A stretch of DNA of 15,355 nucleotides. Origin: Candidatus Mcinerneyibacteriota bacterium. GTDB lineage: Bacteria > Macinerneyibacteriota > Macinerneyibacteria > Macinerneyibacteriales > DSCS01. The stretch covers positions 1 to 15,355 of the forward strand of contig JAFGWL010000044.1 of assembly GCA_016937175.1 (NCBI GenBank), written 5' to 3'. A program made the position numbers and the translations under genes. Position 1 is the first letter of the stretch; every line of letters begins with the position of its first letter. The notes under the pieces were generated by a model. That model had not been told where the DNA came from and did no database searches. It was given only the letters and a program-made list of their open reading frames with translations. Positions 6,165-13,337 of the stretch are shown one piece after another.

Positions 6165-6192
6165 ATTATAGAGGGGTTCCCTTCTTTGTCAA
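6165..6192 (-). promoter_or_regulatory. Consensus promoter of the GT9 gene, predicted leaderless
   Basis: On the minus strand, a perfect TTGACA (6187-6192) and a perfect TATAAT (6165-6170) are 16 bases apart. Seven bases, CGCAACT, follow before the ATG at 6157, placing the expected transcription start at the start codon. There is no Shine-Dalgarno in those seven bases. The -35 begins 8 bases after the stop of the upstream gene. Confidence 0.85.
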
Positions 6193-6199
6193 CAAAGGG

Positions 6200-7663
6200 T
6201 CACCGCCAGACGCCGTTTCCGGAACTCCCCGAACTGGTCAGCTGCAGGTTTACCGGAAGCCCGTCCAGGATCGTGGGGTTGTCTGTGATATTGACGCCCC
6301 GCAAGGCTTTGGGGTCGGTAAAGTCTGTTCCTGTCTGCTCCCCGTTATCCGTCCCGTTGATCCAGAGATTCCCGTTGGCAAAGATCTTGCCTAAAATCGT
6401 CGTCGTCCCGTTGGCGAGGACATAATAGCGGCGGTTGGCTCCACCTCCCTGGGCGGCGGTCTCATAGAGGTCCGAATCAAAGGTGATATTGTCCCCAACC
6501 AGATAGATATTTCCCCCGGCTGTCTGCCACTCGTAGTTGACGGTGATATAGCTCCACCATCCCATCCGGTAACCGTACCAGGCATAATTCCGCACAGTGA
6601 TATTCCGTGAGGCGACGATCCCCAGCCGTCCTGAGATCCAGAAATCGGCCCCGTAAAGGTGAAGCTGCGGGTTTCGCGCATCATTTGGCTGGGGAGCCCC
6701 GTCAGGGGTCCCGATAGTGGCGTTCCCTTCGACGATGTAGAGGATATCCCGGTTTACGGGCGATGTATAGATATCGTGTTTGGCTTCGATGATAAGATCT
6801 CCCCGGACGATGACCACGGCCACACCGCTCGCTCCGGGTTCACTCCCTGCGGTATCTGTGAGGTCTGTCACTGTGAGGTTTCCGATATGGATGTTTCCGG
6901 CGGGGACCACGGCGGTTCCCAGGGCGATGACAGAATCCACCCAGGAGCTGAACGCCGCATCTGTCTGGAGATAGGCGGGAACAGTCAAAGTCTTTTTATT
7001 CAGGGCGTCGGTGGGTGTCACGTCGAACTTACCGTCTAAATCGTAGGGATCCGGCGGATAGGCAGTGACAATAGAGCCGTTGTAATAAAAGAGGGCGTTT
7101 TCCACCCGCAGGTCGTTGGAGTAGTAATCCACATCATCCTGCTGTGTCCATGTGTCGTTCCATATATAGGGGTAATAGTTCCCGTCCACATCCATGCGGA
7201 CATTCCCGTGGGTATAGACAGTGAAGTTCTGGGCGGACGTCATCCCAGGCAGGCAATATTCCAGTTCCAGGCCGTAAGCTGGAGAGGTGACCAGGATACT
7301 CACCGGGTTCACTCCCGTGACAACTTTCGAGGCGGCGTTCACTTCATTGAGCTCTTCGGTGTTGTTGACCACATAGCCGTCCCAGTTGTCGAACTCTCGT
7401 ACAGAGATAGTGAAATCTTCGGCAAGCCAGAGGGTCTGGTCGGGGAAATGGACAGGATCGGTGAGGTCTTTCCGCCCGGTATTCTTCACCAGGGCGATGG
7501 CACGCTGCAGGTCGCCTTCCAGGGCATACGCCTCCTGAGTCCTGGCGATGGTCTTCTGAGCCTGCTGGGACTGAAAATAGCTTCTCAGGAAGATCCCCGA
7601 AAGGAGAAAGATCCCCACGATGAGAAAGGCTGTCATGCTGAGAAGGATGCTGCCCCGTCTCAT
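6200..7663 (-). CDS. PilX/GspK-like minor pilin with a large beta-solenoid-like ectodomain
   Basis: A 487-residue protein with a short basic N terminus (MRRGS), a single hydrophobic helix at about 6-26 and a helical neck to about 63, then a long exported domain. The N terminus resembles PilX/GspK minor pilins with possible cleavage after Gly4, but there is no Glu at +5, so processing is uncertain. From about 255 to 465 the sequence is rich in short beta strands ending in turns of the form G-N-x-x or N-[ILAG]-T (GNIHI, GNLTV, GDLII, GNATI, RNITV, GNIYL, DNITF, NGTTTI, GNLWI, VNITD), which suggests a parallel beta-solenoid. It overlaps the preceding pseudopilin gene by 4 bases (ATGA) and is last in a three-gene unit. 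I do not recognise a named domain; adhesion or pilus-tip assembly is inference. Confidence 0.75.
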   Translation of the reverse strand: MRRGSILLSMTAFLIVGIFLLSGIFLRSYFQSQQAQKTIARTQEAYALEGDLQRAIALVKNTGRKDLTDPVHFPDQTLWLAEDFTISVREFDNWDGYVVNNTEELNEVNAASKVVTGVNPVSILVTSPAYGLELEYCLPGMTSAQNFTVYTHGNVRMDVDGNYYPYIWNDTWTQQDDVDYYSNDLRVENALFYYNGSIVTAYPPDPYDLDGKFDVTPTDALNKKTLTVPAYLQTDAAFSSWVDSVIALGTAVVPAGNIHIGNLTVTDLTDTAGSEPGASGVAVVIVRGDLIIEAKHDIYTSPVNRDILYIVEGNATIGTPDGAPQPNDARNPQLHLYGADFWISGRLGIVASRNITVRNYAWYGYRMGWWSYITVNYEWQTAGGNIYLVGDNITFDSDLYETAAQGGGANRRYYVLANGTTTILGKIFANGNLWINGTDNGEQTGTDFTDPKALRGVNITDNPTILDGLPVNLQLTSSGSSGNGVWR

Positions 7664-8142
7664 ACATTCCTCCAGGTCCCGGTGAGAGTAAAAAGAGAGT
7701 CTTCAGATTGTCCTCCCCGGGTCACCGTCACCCGGATGGAGAGGGTCACTTCCCGGTCCACCGGATCGATGACAGGACCGGGAGTGGTCACGAGAGAAAT
7801 ATCAGCATAATCCGATGCCACCACATCGTTCCCGTCCCGGCGGAGGCGTGGCCCTTCGGCCGTGTTGACTGTGGTATAAGTAACGGTCACATCGTTATAG
7901 AGGGTGACAGTTAAAACAGGATCGGCCCAGGTGACGTTTTTTGCCCGCTGGATATCATGGAGCAGAGTGTCTGAAGCGATCCGCGCGACTGTCACCGTTT
8001 CACTTTTCAGCATGGCCTGATCCGTCTGCCGGGAAGCCGTAAGGTAAGCTGTAAGAACCCCGGTGGAGATCACCCCGAAGAGGGTCAGGGTCACCACCAT
8101 CTCGATCAATGTCATCCCCTGTCTAATACGCCGCATCTTCAT
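7660..8142 (-). CDS. Type IV pilin-like / GspJ-type pseudopilin
   Basis: A 160-residue protein with a class III prepilin signal: a basic leader MKMRRIRQG, then MTLIEMVVTLTLFGVIS, giving cleavage after Gly9 and the conserved Glu at +5 (residue 14). The hydrophobic N-terminal helix runs from about 10 to 30, followed by an amphipathic stretch and a mostly beta C-terminal domain. Size and the position in the cluster suit a minor pseudopilin of the PilW/GspJ class. It would need a prepilin peptidase and an assembly ATPase, neither of which is in the window. The ATG lies 20 bases inside the previous gene, with GAGG 4 bases ahead of it. Its stop overlaps the next ATG. The prepilin call is firm; the subclass is a guess. 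Confidence 0.85.
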   Translation of the reverse strand: MKMRRIRQGMTLIEMVVTLTLFGVISTGVLTAYLTASRQTDQAMLKSETVTVARIASDTLLHDIQRAKNVTWADPVLTVTLYNDVTVTYTTVNTAEGPRLRRDGNDVVASDYADISLVTTPGPVIDPVDREVTLSIRVTVTRGGQSEDSLFTLTGTWRNV

Positions 8143-8599
8143 AGATCCTCACCACATAAACCAGGTCTTCCTGGTACTGACTCGTCCCCTGCCCTTCGCT
8201 TCCCGCTTTGAGCTCTGTCCAGCGCAGGGTCACCGTGATCGTCTTGTACTCTCCTCCGCCATCGGGGTCGGTCTCCTGGAGAACCACCCAGGTGATGGTG
8301 CCGGTGAGATCATCCCCGGGATCAGGGGTTCCCTTGTCATCGATGGTCACGGGATTTCCGGGATAGGAATAAGAGGTCCCGGTCCCCGGAGGAGTATCAG
8401 CCAGAAGCAGATCATTATAGTCCAAGGCCATGATCTCTTCCAGGACCGCCAGGGCCACCCCATCGGCTTTTTGCCTGGAGGCTTCTTTCCCGTGAATGAA
8501 ATAGATCGTGGCATAATTCTGGAAAAAAAGGAACAGAAAGACAGCCCCCATGGACATGGCGGCGATAAATTCCACAAGTGTGGCTCCGGTTTTCTTCAT
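8123..8599 (-). CDS. Type IV pilin-like / GspI- or PilV-type pseudopilin
   Basis: A 158-residue protein starting MKKTGATLVEFIAAMSMG. The leader ends at Gly5 and mature residue 5 is Glu (residue 10), as required by prepilin peptidase. A hydrophobic helix follows to about residue 30. The C-terminal domain is acidic and beta-rich with Gly/Pro/Asp loops (TPPGTGTSYSYPGNP, DDKGTPDPGDD) that recall the calcium-binding or flexible loops of minor pseudopilins, although no specific calcium motif is certain. It is first in the three-gene pseudopilin unit. Its promoter overlaps the divergent control region shared with sir2, and a TATACT box ends only 5 bases before the ATG. Confidence 0.83.
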   Translation of the reverse strand: MKKTGATLVEFIAAMSMGAVFLFLFFQNYATIYFIHGKEASRQKADGVALAVLEEIMALDYNDLLLADTPPGTGTSYSYPGNPVTIDDKGTPDPGDDLTGTITWVVLQETDPDGGGEYKTITVTLRWTELKAGSEGQGTSQYQEDLVYVVRIYEDAAY

Positions 8600-8604
8600 A
8601 CGTA

Positions 8605-8633
8605 AGTATAGCCTCCGCTCTTGTCGATTGCAA
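8605..8633 (-). promoter_or_regulatory. Promoter of the pseudopilin gene cluster, possibly leaderless
   Basis: On the minus strand TTGCAA (8628-8633) and TATACT (8605-8610) are 17 bases apart, with only 5 bases (TACGT) before the ATG at 8599. A GGAGG element occurs at 8612-8616, 12 bases before the ATG and within the promoter spacer, so it would be absent from a transcript started at this promoter. Confidence 0.55.
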
Positions 8634-8651
8634 GATAAATGCCGACGGGGC

Positions 8652-8679
8652 TTGACCTTGAGGGCTCCCCCCCTATAAT
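8652..8679 (+). promoter_or_regulatory. Promoter of the sir2 gene, predicted leaderless
   Basis: TTGACC (8652-8657) and a perfect TATAAT (8674-8679) are 16 bases apart. Six bases, AGAACC, precede the ATG at 8686, so transcription should begin at or next to the start codon. No Shine-Dalgarno is present upstream. It is back to back with the pseudopilin promoter, their -35 boxes being 18 bases apart. Confidence 0.8.
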
Positions 8680-8685
8680 AGAACC

Positions 8686-9429
8686 ATGGACGAACACATC
8701 AAAACCCTGGCTGATCTCATGACAACATCGCGGTATACTGTGGCCCTCACCGGAGCGGGGATCTCCACAAGCGCCGGCATCCCCGACTTCCGGGGAGAAC
8801 GGGGGATCTATATCACCCGTCAGTACGACCCCGAAAAGACCTTCGATATCACGTCATTTCAACGAGACCCCTCCTCCTTCTATGCCTTCACCAGGGATTT
8901 TTTCAATCAGTTCAAGACTCTTCAGCCCACTCCGGCTCACCGCTTCCTGGCCCGGCTGGAAGAGGCGGGGCTTCTGCATTTTATCATGACTCAGAATATC
9001 GACGGCCTTCACCATGCAGCTGGGTCGAAACAAGTCATCGAGCTTCACGGCTCCTACCGGACAGGGCGCTGTCTCTCCTGCGGGGCAGAGCGCGACCTGG
9101 CCTGGATCAAGGAACGCATCAGCTCCACCGGCTCCCTGGAGTGTCCCTGCGGGGGGATCACCAAGCCGGACATCGTCTTTTTCGGAGAGCCGGTCCACGG
9201 GATGGAGGCCTCTTACCGGGAAGCCCTGAAGGCAGACCTCTTTTTGGTCCTGGGGTCGTCACTCACCGTCACTCCCGCAGCACTCCTCCCTGAAGTCTCC
9301 CGGGGGAAGGTCGTGATCGTGAATAAGGGGCTCACCGCTTTTCCCTCTTCCAAAACAACGCTCTTCCTGGACGGGGACCTGGATGAGATCTGCAGAAGAA
9401 CGGCCCGGGCCCTCTCCATCCCCCTCTGA
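8686..9429 (+). CDS. NAD-dependent protein deacylase, Sir2 family
   Basis: A 247-residue sirtuin, the normal size for bacterial enzymes. It removes acetyl or other acyl groups from protein lysines using NAD+. Seen: LTGAGISTSAGIPDFRG at 21-37 (NAD binding), TQNIDGLHH at 102-110, the catalytic His121 in ELHG, a zinc-binding set Cys129, Cys132, Cys153 and Cys155, KPDIVFFGE at 160-168, GSSLTV at 190-195 and IVN at 211-213. The Tyr/Arg pair of desuccinylase-type class III sirtuins is not evident. The overall pattern is closer to the Thermotoga-type class U enzyme, suggesting deacetylase activity. It has its own promoter. No acetyltransferase or acetyl-CoA synthetase gene is beside it, so its target cannot be inferred from context. 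Confidence 0.94.
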   Translation: MDEHIKTLADLMTTSRYTVALTGAGISTSAGIPDFRGERGIYITRQYDPEKTFDITSFQRDPSSFYAFTRDFFNQFKTLQPTPAHRFLARLEEAGLLHFIMTQNIDGLHHAAGSKQVIELHGSYRTGRCLSCGAERDLAWIKERISSTGSLECPCGGITKPDIVFFGEPVHGMEASYREALKADLFLVLGSSLTVTPAALLPEVSRGKVVIVNKGLTAFPSSKTTLFLDGDLDEICRRTARALSIPL

Positions 9430-9437
9430 GACTCTTC

Positions 9438-9466
9438 TTGATGAGAGACGAGTCGTATGTTATGAT
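9438..9466 (+). promoter_or_regulatory. Likely promoter of the small membrane protein gene
   Basis: TTGATG (9438-9443) and TATGAT (9461-9466) are 17 bases apart, starting 9 bases after the sir2 stop. The leader of about 20 bases carries AAGGAGG at 9480-9486. I see no terminator between sir2 and this promoter, so read-through from sir2 is also possible. Confidence 0.55.
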
Positions 9467-9493
9467 AACGGATAACCTTAAGGAGGTCATATG

Positions 9494-9739
9494 ATGGAAC
9501 TGTTTACGGTTAAAGATTTCTTTTTCTGGATGATGATTCTCAACGCCGCCCTCTTTCTTCTTTCAGTCCTTCTCATTGTGATCCTGAAAAATCCTCTGGC
9601 CAGACTCTTTTCACGCCTCTACGGCATCTCTGAAGACCGTTACAGAGAGATGGCTTTCCGGGGACTGGCTCTCTACAAGATCCTCATCCTCTTTTTCAAT
9701 GTCATCCCCTGGCTTGTCCTTTGTATGGCCCAGAGATAG
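9494..9739 (+). CDS. Small two-helix membrane protein, DUF6868-like
   Basis: An 81-residue protein with two hydrophobic segments, about residues 9-30 (FFFWMMILNAALFLLSVLLIV) and 59-78 (LYKILILFFNVIPWLVLC), joined by a polar loop. From memory, the spacing and the conserved elements FF-W at the start, LYGIS near the middle and ALYK-I-L-FN-IPWL near the end fit the DUF6868 family of short inner-membrane proteins. Its function is unknown. An ATG one codon upstream at 9491 is possible, but the strong AAGGAGG at 9480-9486 is better spaced (7 bases) for 9494. It sits between sir2 and an envelope gene pair with its own candidate promoter, so it may be monocistronic. Confidence 0.8.
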   Translation: MELFTVKDFFFWMMILNAALFLLSVLLIVILKNPLARLFSRLYGISEDRYREMAFRGLALYKILILFFNVIPWLVLCMAQR

Positions 9740-9782
9740 GAGCCTGCAGAGAGCGAAAAAGAAGTCTCTTTTCATAAACCCT

Positions 9783-9810
9783 TTGACTTCTCCCTGTCTT
9801 TCACTATGAT
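9783..9810 (+). promoter_or_regulatory. Promoter of the propeller-protein / lipoprotein pair
   Basis: TTGACT (9783-9788) and TATGAT (9805-9810) are 16 bases apart. The predicted start near 9817 leaves a leader of about 24 bases with an AAAGGAG ribosome binding site ending 6 bases before the ATG at 9841. Confidence 0.65.
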
Positions 9811-9840
9811 GGGGGACATCACCCGACAAAAGGAGACCGC

Positions 9841-11367
9841 ATGACATCACCTGCAAAAAGAGGCCTCATCATCGTGATGATCCTCATCCTTGTCCTTCCC
9901 TTTTTGTACTTGACCGTGTTACAACCGATCCTCTCTCCTGAACCGGCCATCGAAGCCTTTCACAGTGAAGAGGGCCGTTTCCTCTATGTTGTGGAGGAAT
10001 ACGGGGAGTTTCCCAAAGAAAAACATATCTTGCGAAAAGTGGACATGTCCACGGGCAAAACCCTCTGGAAAGAGACGATCCTTCCGGCCTATCACTTGAA
10101 CCATCAGGCCCGTCGCCCCACGCCTCCTCTCTTTTTCGACGAGACAGCGGCCTATTACTATGTGCAGAATATGGACGATTCCTTTTTGTTGTATCGCTTT
10201 GACAAAGAGAGCGGACGGCTTATGGATTCTGTTGACATCACCGCACGGGCCAAAGGCATGAAGCTGACAGACTGCCTATGGGTCCCCTATGTGCAGACAA
10301 CGGAGAACATCATCTGTTTCAACATGACGCTGCGGAATTACCCCCAAAAACCGGTGGAAAGCGCTTTCCACGTGACGGTTTTTTCCAAAACAACCGGAGA
10401 AGTCTCCACCTTTACCCCGGCGTTCCCTGATTTTTTCATCCTGCAGGCCCCTCGGGGACTGGAGGATGACTCGGACTTTATCACTTATTACAACCTGCCT
10501 GATATCCTGGTGATGGATAAAAAGAACCCCTCGCAATTGACCATGATCCCTGATATCTATACATCACCCTATCAGGACGGTAATATCCTCTCCTACCTCA
10601 CCCGCGAAGGGCAATATATCCGGAGAGACCTGGCAACAGGGATGGAAACTCGACTCTACTCTCTCAAAGAGTCCTCTTTCAGCCACTTTCGCCTGATGAC
10701 CCCCCGCGGAATCATCACCTATCATCGGGAGAGGAACTCCTTCTTCCTGCAGGCAAGAGACAGCAGCGGAAGACTCCTGTGGCGATACGCCCTCCCGTCG
10801 GACACCTCTTTTTATGATCTCTTTGCTTTCGACCACAGCAATTACCTTCCCGTAGAATCGGCCTACGAATTTATCGGCACCGCCTATTGGCCTCTTCTGG
10901 CTACGCAGAAAAACACGTCAGAAGATGCCTCTTCTGATACTTATCAGCTGATCATGCTTGATCTTCAAAACGGCCGGCCCCTCTGGGTCCGCACACTGGA
11001 TGAGGGTACCGATTGCTATCCCAATCACATCTACAAAGAAGGTGATCTCTATTATCTTCTTTATGACCATACCCTCTACCAGATGGACGGGGAAAGCGGA
11101 GCCCTGGTCAAATCGTTTCAGTTCACATTAGAAAAAGACGGAAAAGAGTATCCTCTGCTTCCGTATTACGCCAGAAACCTCCCCCTGTACAGTTTTCAGG
11201 GAGATCACCTCACCTTTCAATCCGGGAACCGGTTCATCATCACCGCTGACCTGAAGAATGAAGAGTTCACGCTTTACGGGAAAATGAAGCGTGCCGAAAA
11301 GGCCTTTATGACTGTGGTCCGGGGGGATTCGCTCCACCTGGGAAAACTTGATAAGGAGTCAAAATGA
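9841..11367 (+). CDS. Membrane-anchored protein with PQQ-like beta-propeller repeats
   Basis: A 508-residue protein with an N-terminal signal anchor at about 9-28 and no lipobox, so most of it should face the periplasm. I count seven degenerate repeats of a strand-turn-strand element with a Gly turn, often followed by Trp: DMSTGKTLW at 68-76, DKESGRLMD at 121-129, SKTTGEVST at 182-190, DLATGMETR at 263-271, RDSSGRLLW at 306-314, DLQNGRPLW at 374-382 and DGESGALVK at 416-424. These resemble the repeats of PQQ-type beta-propellers such as BamB, but without evidence of a bound cofactor. The spacing is irregular. It overlaps the next gene, a lipoprotein, by 4 bases (ATGA), so the two are co-translated and may act together in the envelope. 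No named family is recognised and the function is unknown. Confidence 0.75.
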   Translation: MTSPAKRGLIIVMILILVLPFLYLTVLQPILSPEPAIEAFHSEEGRFLYVVEEYGEFPKEKHILRKVDMSTGKTLWKETILPAYHLNHQARRPTPPLFFDETAAYYYVQNMDDSFLLYRFDKESGRLMDSVDITARAKGMKLTDCLWVPYVQTTENIICFNMTLRNYPQKPVESAFHVTVFSKTTGEVSTFTPAFPDFFILQAPRGLEDDSDFITYYNLPDILVMDKKNPSQLTMIPDIYTSPYQDGNILSYLTREGQYIRRDLATGMETRLYSLKESSFSHFRLMTPRGIITYHRERNSFFLQARDSSGRLLWRYALPSDTSFYDLFAFDHSNYLPVESAYEFIGTAYWPLLATQKNTSEDASSDTYQLIMLDLQNGRPLWVRTLDEGTDCYPNHIYKEGDLYYLLYDHTLYQMDGESGALVKSFQFTLEKDGKEYPLLPYYARNLPLYSFQGDHLTFQSGNRFIITADLKNEEFTLYGKMKRAEKAFMTVVRGDSLHLGKLDKESK

Positions 11368-11879
11368 AAAAAAGAAGCTGCTTACTGATTCTCGCCCTTC
11401 TGCTCCCTCTTTTAGCAGGCTGTCCTGCACAACGGACTCTCTCTTCAGAAGAAGAGGCCTTCGTGGGATTCTGGCATTCCGCTCCTGCATTGGGAGGAAA
11501 CACCTGGGGAGAGCGCTACTTTTTCTTTCCGGACGGCCGTTTTGCCTTTCTCTATGGCCAGTGGCCCGACGAGAGTCAGAGAGACGTCTCCTTCAGCGGG
11601 ACCTGGTCCGTTGAAGAGCAGAAGCTCATCCTCACCATCACTAAAAAAGTTGTTTTGGAAGGGGGCCGTGTGGTGGAAGATGCCTTGGGGGCGGAGTGGC
11701 AGGATGCCGTGGAAAAAACCGTTCTCATGGATCCCCCCGAAAAGAGAACTGTGACGTTCACGCCTTTCATCGATGATGATATATTCCCGGAACACCCCCT
11801 GAAAAAAACAACATTCGACGGTCACCCTTTCTGGAAGACTCATCATGACCCGGAAGCTTATAGAGAACAGTTAGAGTGA
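11364..11879 (+). CDS. Lipoprotein with a lipocalin-like repeat pattern
   Basis: A 171-residue protein starting MKKRSCLLILALLLPLLAGC: a basic start, hydrophobic core and lipobox LLAG|C with the lipidated Cys at 20. The residue after Cys is Pro, not Asp, so outer-membrane sorting is possible. The mature part has alternating beta strands with a G-x-W motif (FVGFWHS at 33-39) and later FSGTWSVEEQKLILTITKK, the pattern of small lipocalin-like or META-type ligand-binding lipoproteins that compare a wild-type strand pair FFFPDGRFAF with a GTW strand. It overlaps the propeller protein gene as ATGA, with AAGGAG upstream. Function is unknown. It is convergent with asnS across a shared hairpin terminator. 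Confidence 0.78.
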   Translation: MKKRSCLLILALLLPLLAGCPAQRTLSSEEEAFVGFWHSAPALGGNTWGERYFFFPDGRFAFLYGQWPDESQRDVSFSGTWSVEEQKLILTITKKVVLEGGRVVEDALGAEWQDAVEKTVLMDPPEKRTVTFTPFIDDDIFPEHPLKKTTFDGHPFWKTHHDPEAYREQLE

Positions 11880-11894
11880 TCTTTGAGACAAAAG

Positions 11895-11926
11895 AAAGGC
11901 CCGGACAAAAATCCGGGCCTTTTTTT
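11895..11926. terminator. Bidirectional intrinsic terminator between the lipoprotein gene and asnS
   Basis: AAAGGCCCGGA (11895-11905) pairs perfectly with TCCGGGCCTTT (11912-11922) around a 6-base loop, CAAAAA, followed by T residues to 11926 on the plus strand. On the minus strand the same stem is followed by TTTCTTTT, so it can serve both convergent genes. The asnS stop codon TAA (11925-11927) lies in the plus-strand T run. Confidence 0.85.
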
Positions 11927-13316
11927 AAAACTCGGCGTTTTTGGGAACACGGGGGAAGGGTATGACATCCCTGATGTTTTCCATTCCCGTCAGAGCCATG
12001 AGTGCCCGTTCAAACCCGATCCCGAAGCCGGCATGGGGGGTCGACCCGTATTTACGCAGATCCAAATACCACCAGTAATCAGATTCATTGAGCCCCATAT
12101 CCCGGATCCTTTTCAACAGAACATCATGACGCTCTTCACGCTGACTCCCGCCGATGAGTTCTCCGACGCCGGGGACCAGCAGGTCCATGGCGGCAACGGT
12201 CTTCTCATCGTCATTGAGGCGCATATAGAAAGCCTTGATCTCTTTGGGGTAGTCGGTGACAAAGACAGGACGTCCGAAGACCTCTTCAGAGAGGAAGCGT
12301 TCATGCTCCGTCTGCAGGTCACATCCCCATTCCACGGGGAACTGGAACTCTTTTTTCGCCGCCTTCAGGGCCTGGATGGCTTCTGTATAAGTGATGCGTC
12401 CAAAATCGGAGGCGACGACCTTTTCCATCTTTTCCAGGATCCCCTTCTGGATGAAAGAATTAAAAAACTCCATCTCTTCGGGGGCTTCGCGCAGAACAAA
12501 CCCGAAGACATCTTTCACCATAGCTTCAGCCAGCTCCATATCGTCGTTGAGGTCAGCAAAGGCGATCTCCGGCTCGATCATCCACAGTTCGGAAAGATGG
12601 CGCGGGGTATTGGAGTTTTCCGCCCTGAATGCCGGGCCGAAGGTATAGACCTTGCCGAAGGCCTGACAAAAGGTCTCCACGTTGAGCTGCCCACTCACGG
12701 TGAGGTTGGTCTCTTTTCCGAAAAAGTCTTTTGAAAAATCGATGCGGCCCTCTTCATTTTTGGGAACGTCTCCAAGATCCAGGGTGGTCACCCGGAACAT
12801 CTCCCCGGCCCCTTCACAGTCGCTCCCCGTGATCAGGGGCGTGTGGACATAGACAAAACCCTGCTCATGGAAAAACCGGTGAAACGCATAAGCCAGAAGA
12901 TGGCGCAGGCGGAACACCGCTGAAAAGGTGTTGGTCCGGGGACGCAGATGGGCGATGGTGCGCAGATATTCAAAGGTGTGGCGTTTCTTCTGCAGGGGGT
13001 AATCCTCGGGAGAAGTTCCAATGATCTTAATGTATCCTGCATGAAGCTCGACGGGCTGTTTCGGCGCCGGGGATTCAACAAGCTCTCCTTCAACCATGAC
13101 AGATGTCCCCACGCCTGATTTGGCGATCTCCTCATAATCGGGAAGAGAGGGATCAAAGACCACCTGAAGGTTTTTGAAAAAAGACCCGTCGTTCAGTTCC
13201 ATGAAGGAGAAGTTCTTGGAATTCCGGATGGTCCGGACCCATCCCTGTACACGGACTTCTTCTCCTGCTAAGCCTTGAGCTTCTCTCCAGATCGTTTTAA
13301 CTGACAGATCTTTCAT
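11925..13316 (-). CDS. asnS: Asparaginyl-tRNA synthetase
   Basis: A class II aminoacyl-tRNA synthetase of 463 residues from the chosen start, close to the usual 466. The N-terminal OB fold ([18 protein letters not shown]) binds the anticodon. The catalytic domain has motif 1 ([18 protein letters not shown]), motif 2 ([21 protein letters not shown]) with its ATP-binding Arg, [12 protein letters not shown], and motif 3 ([15 protein letters not shown]). [10 protein letters not shown] and the TPRHL element indicate AsnRS rather than AspRS or LysRS. Four in-frame ATG codons crowd the start (13328, 13319, 13316 and later). GGAGGT at 13321-13326 sits properly (5 bases) ahead of the ATG at 13316, which also gives a normal N terminus, so I chose it. 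It attaches Asn to tRNA-Asn directly. The gene stands alone with its own promoter and terminator. Confidence 0.96.
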   Translation of the reverse strand: MKDLSVKTIWREAQGLAGEEVRVQGWVRTIRNSKNFSFMELNDGSFFKNLQVVFDPSLPDYEEIAKSGVGTSVMVEGELVESPAPKQPVELHAGYIKIIGTSPEDYPLQKKRHTFEYLRTIAHLRPRTNTFSAVFRLRHLLAYAFHRFFHEQGFVYVHTPLITGSDCEGAGEMFRVTTLDLGDVPKNEEGRIDFSKDFFGKETNLTVSGQLNVETFCQAFGKVYTFGPAFRAENSNTPRHLSELWMIEPEIAFADLNDDMELAEAMVKDVFGFVLREAPEEMEFFNSFIQKGILEKMEKVVASDFGRITYTEAIQALKAAKKEFQFPVEWGCDLQTEHERFLSEEVFGRPVFVTDYPKEIKAFYMRLNDDEKTVAAMDLLVPGVGELIGGSQREERHDVLLKRIRDMGLNESDYWWYLDLRKYGSTPHAGFGIGFERALMALTGMENIRDVIPFPRVPKNAEF

Positions 13317-13337
13317 CATGACCTCCATGTTTTCCCT

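Noticed and set aside
6200-6420. N-glycosylation in the 487-residue pilin-like protein, prompted by about ten N-x-T/S triplets
   Set aside because: The triplets fall at regular strand turns and are explained by a solenoid repeat; no oligosaccharyltransferase is visible, so a glycosylation claim has no support.
8063-8605. A 180-codon plus-strand open frame opposite the pseudopilin genes
   Set aside because: Both minus-strand pseudopilins have proper prepilin signals and overlap in operon fashion; the plus frame has no recognisable domain and crosses both genes.
9740-9782. A terminator between the small membrane protein and the propeller gene
   Set aside because: Only a 4-base GAGA/TCTC pairing near a short T run is present, too weak to call.
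11883-12734. A 283-codon open frame on the plus strand opposite asnS
   Set aside because: The minus-strand AsnRS carries all class II motifs over the same bases. The plus frame shows no family signature, begins within the terminator region and is an antisense shadow.
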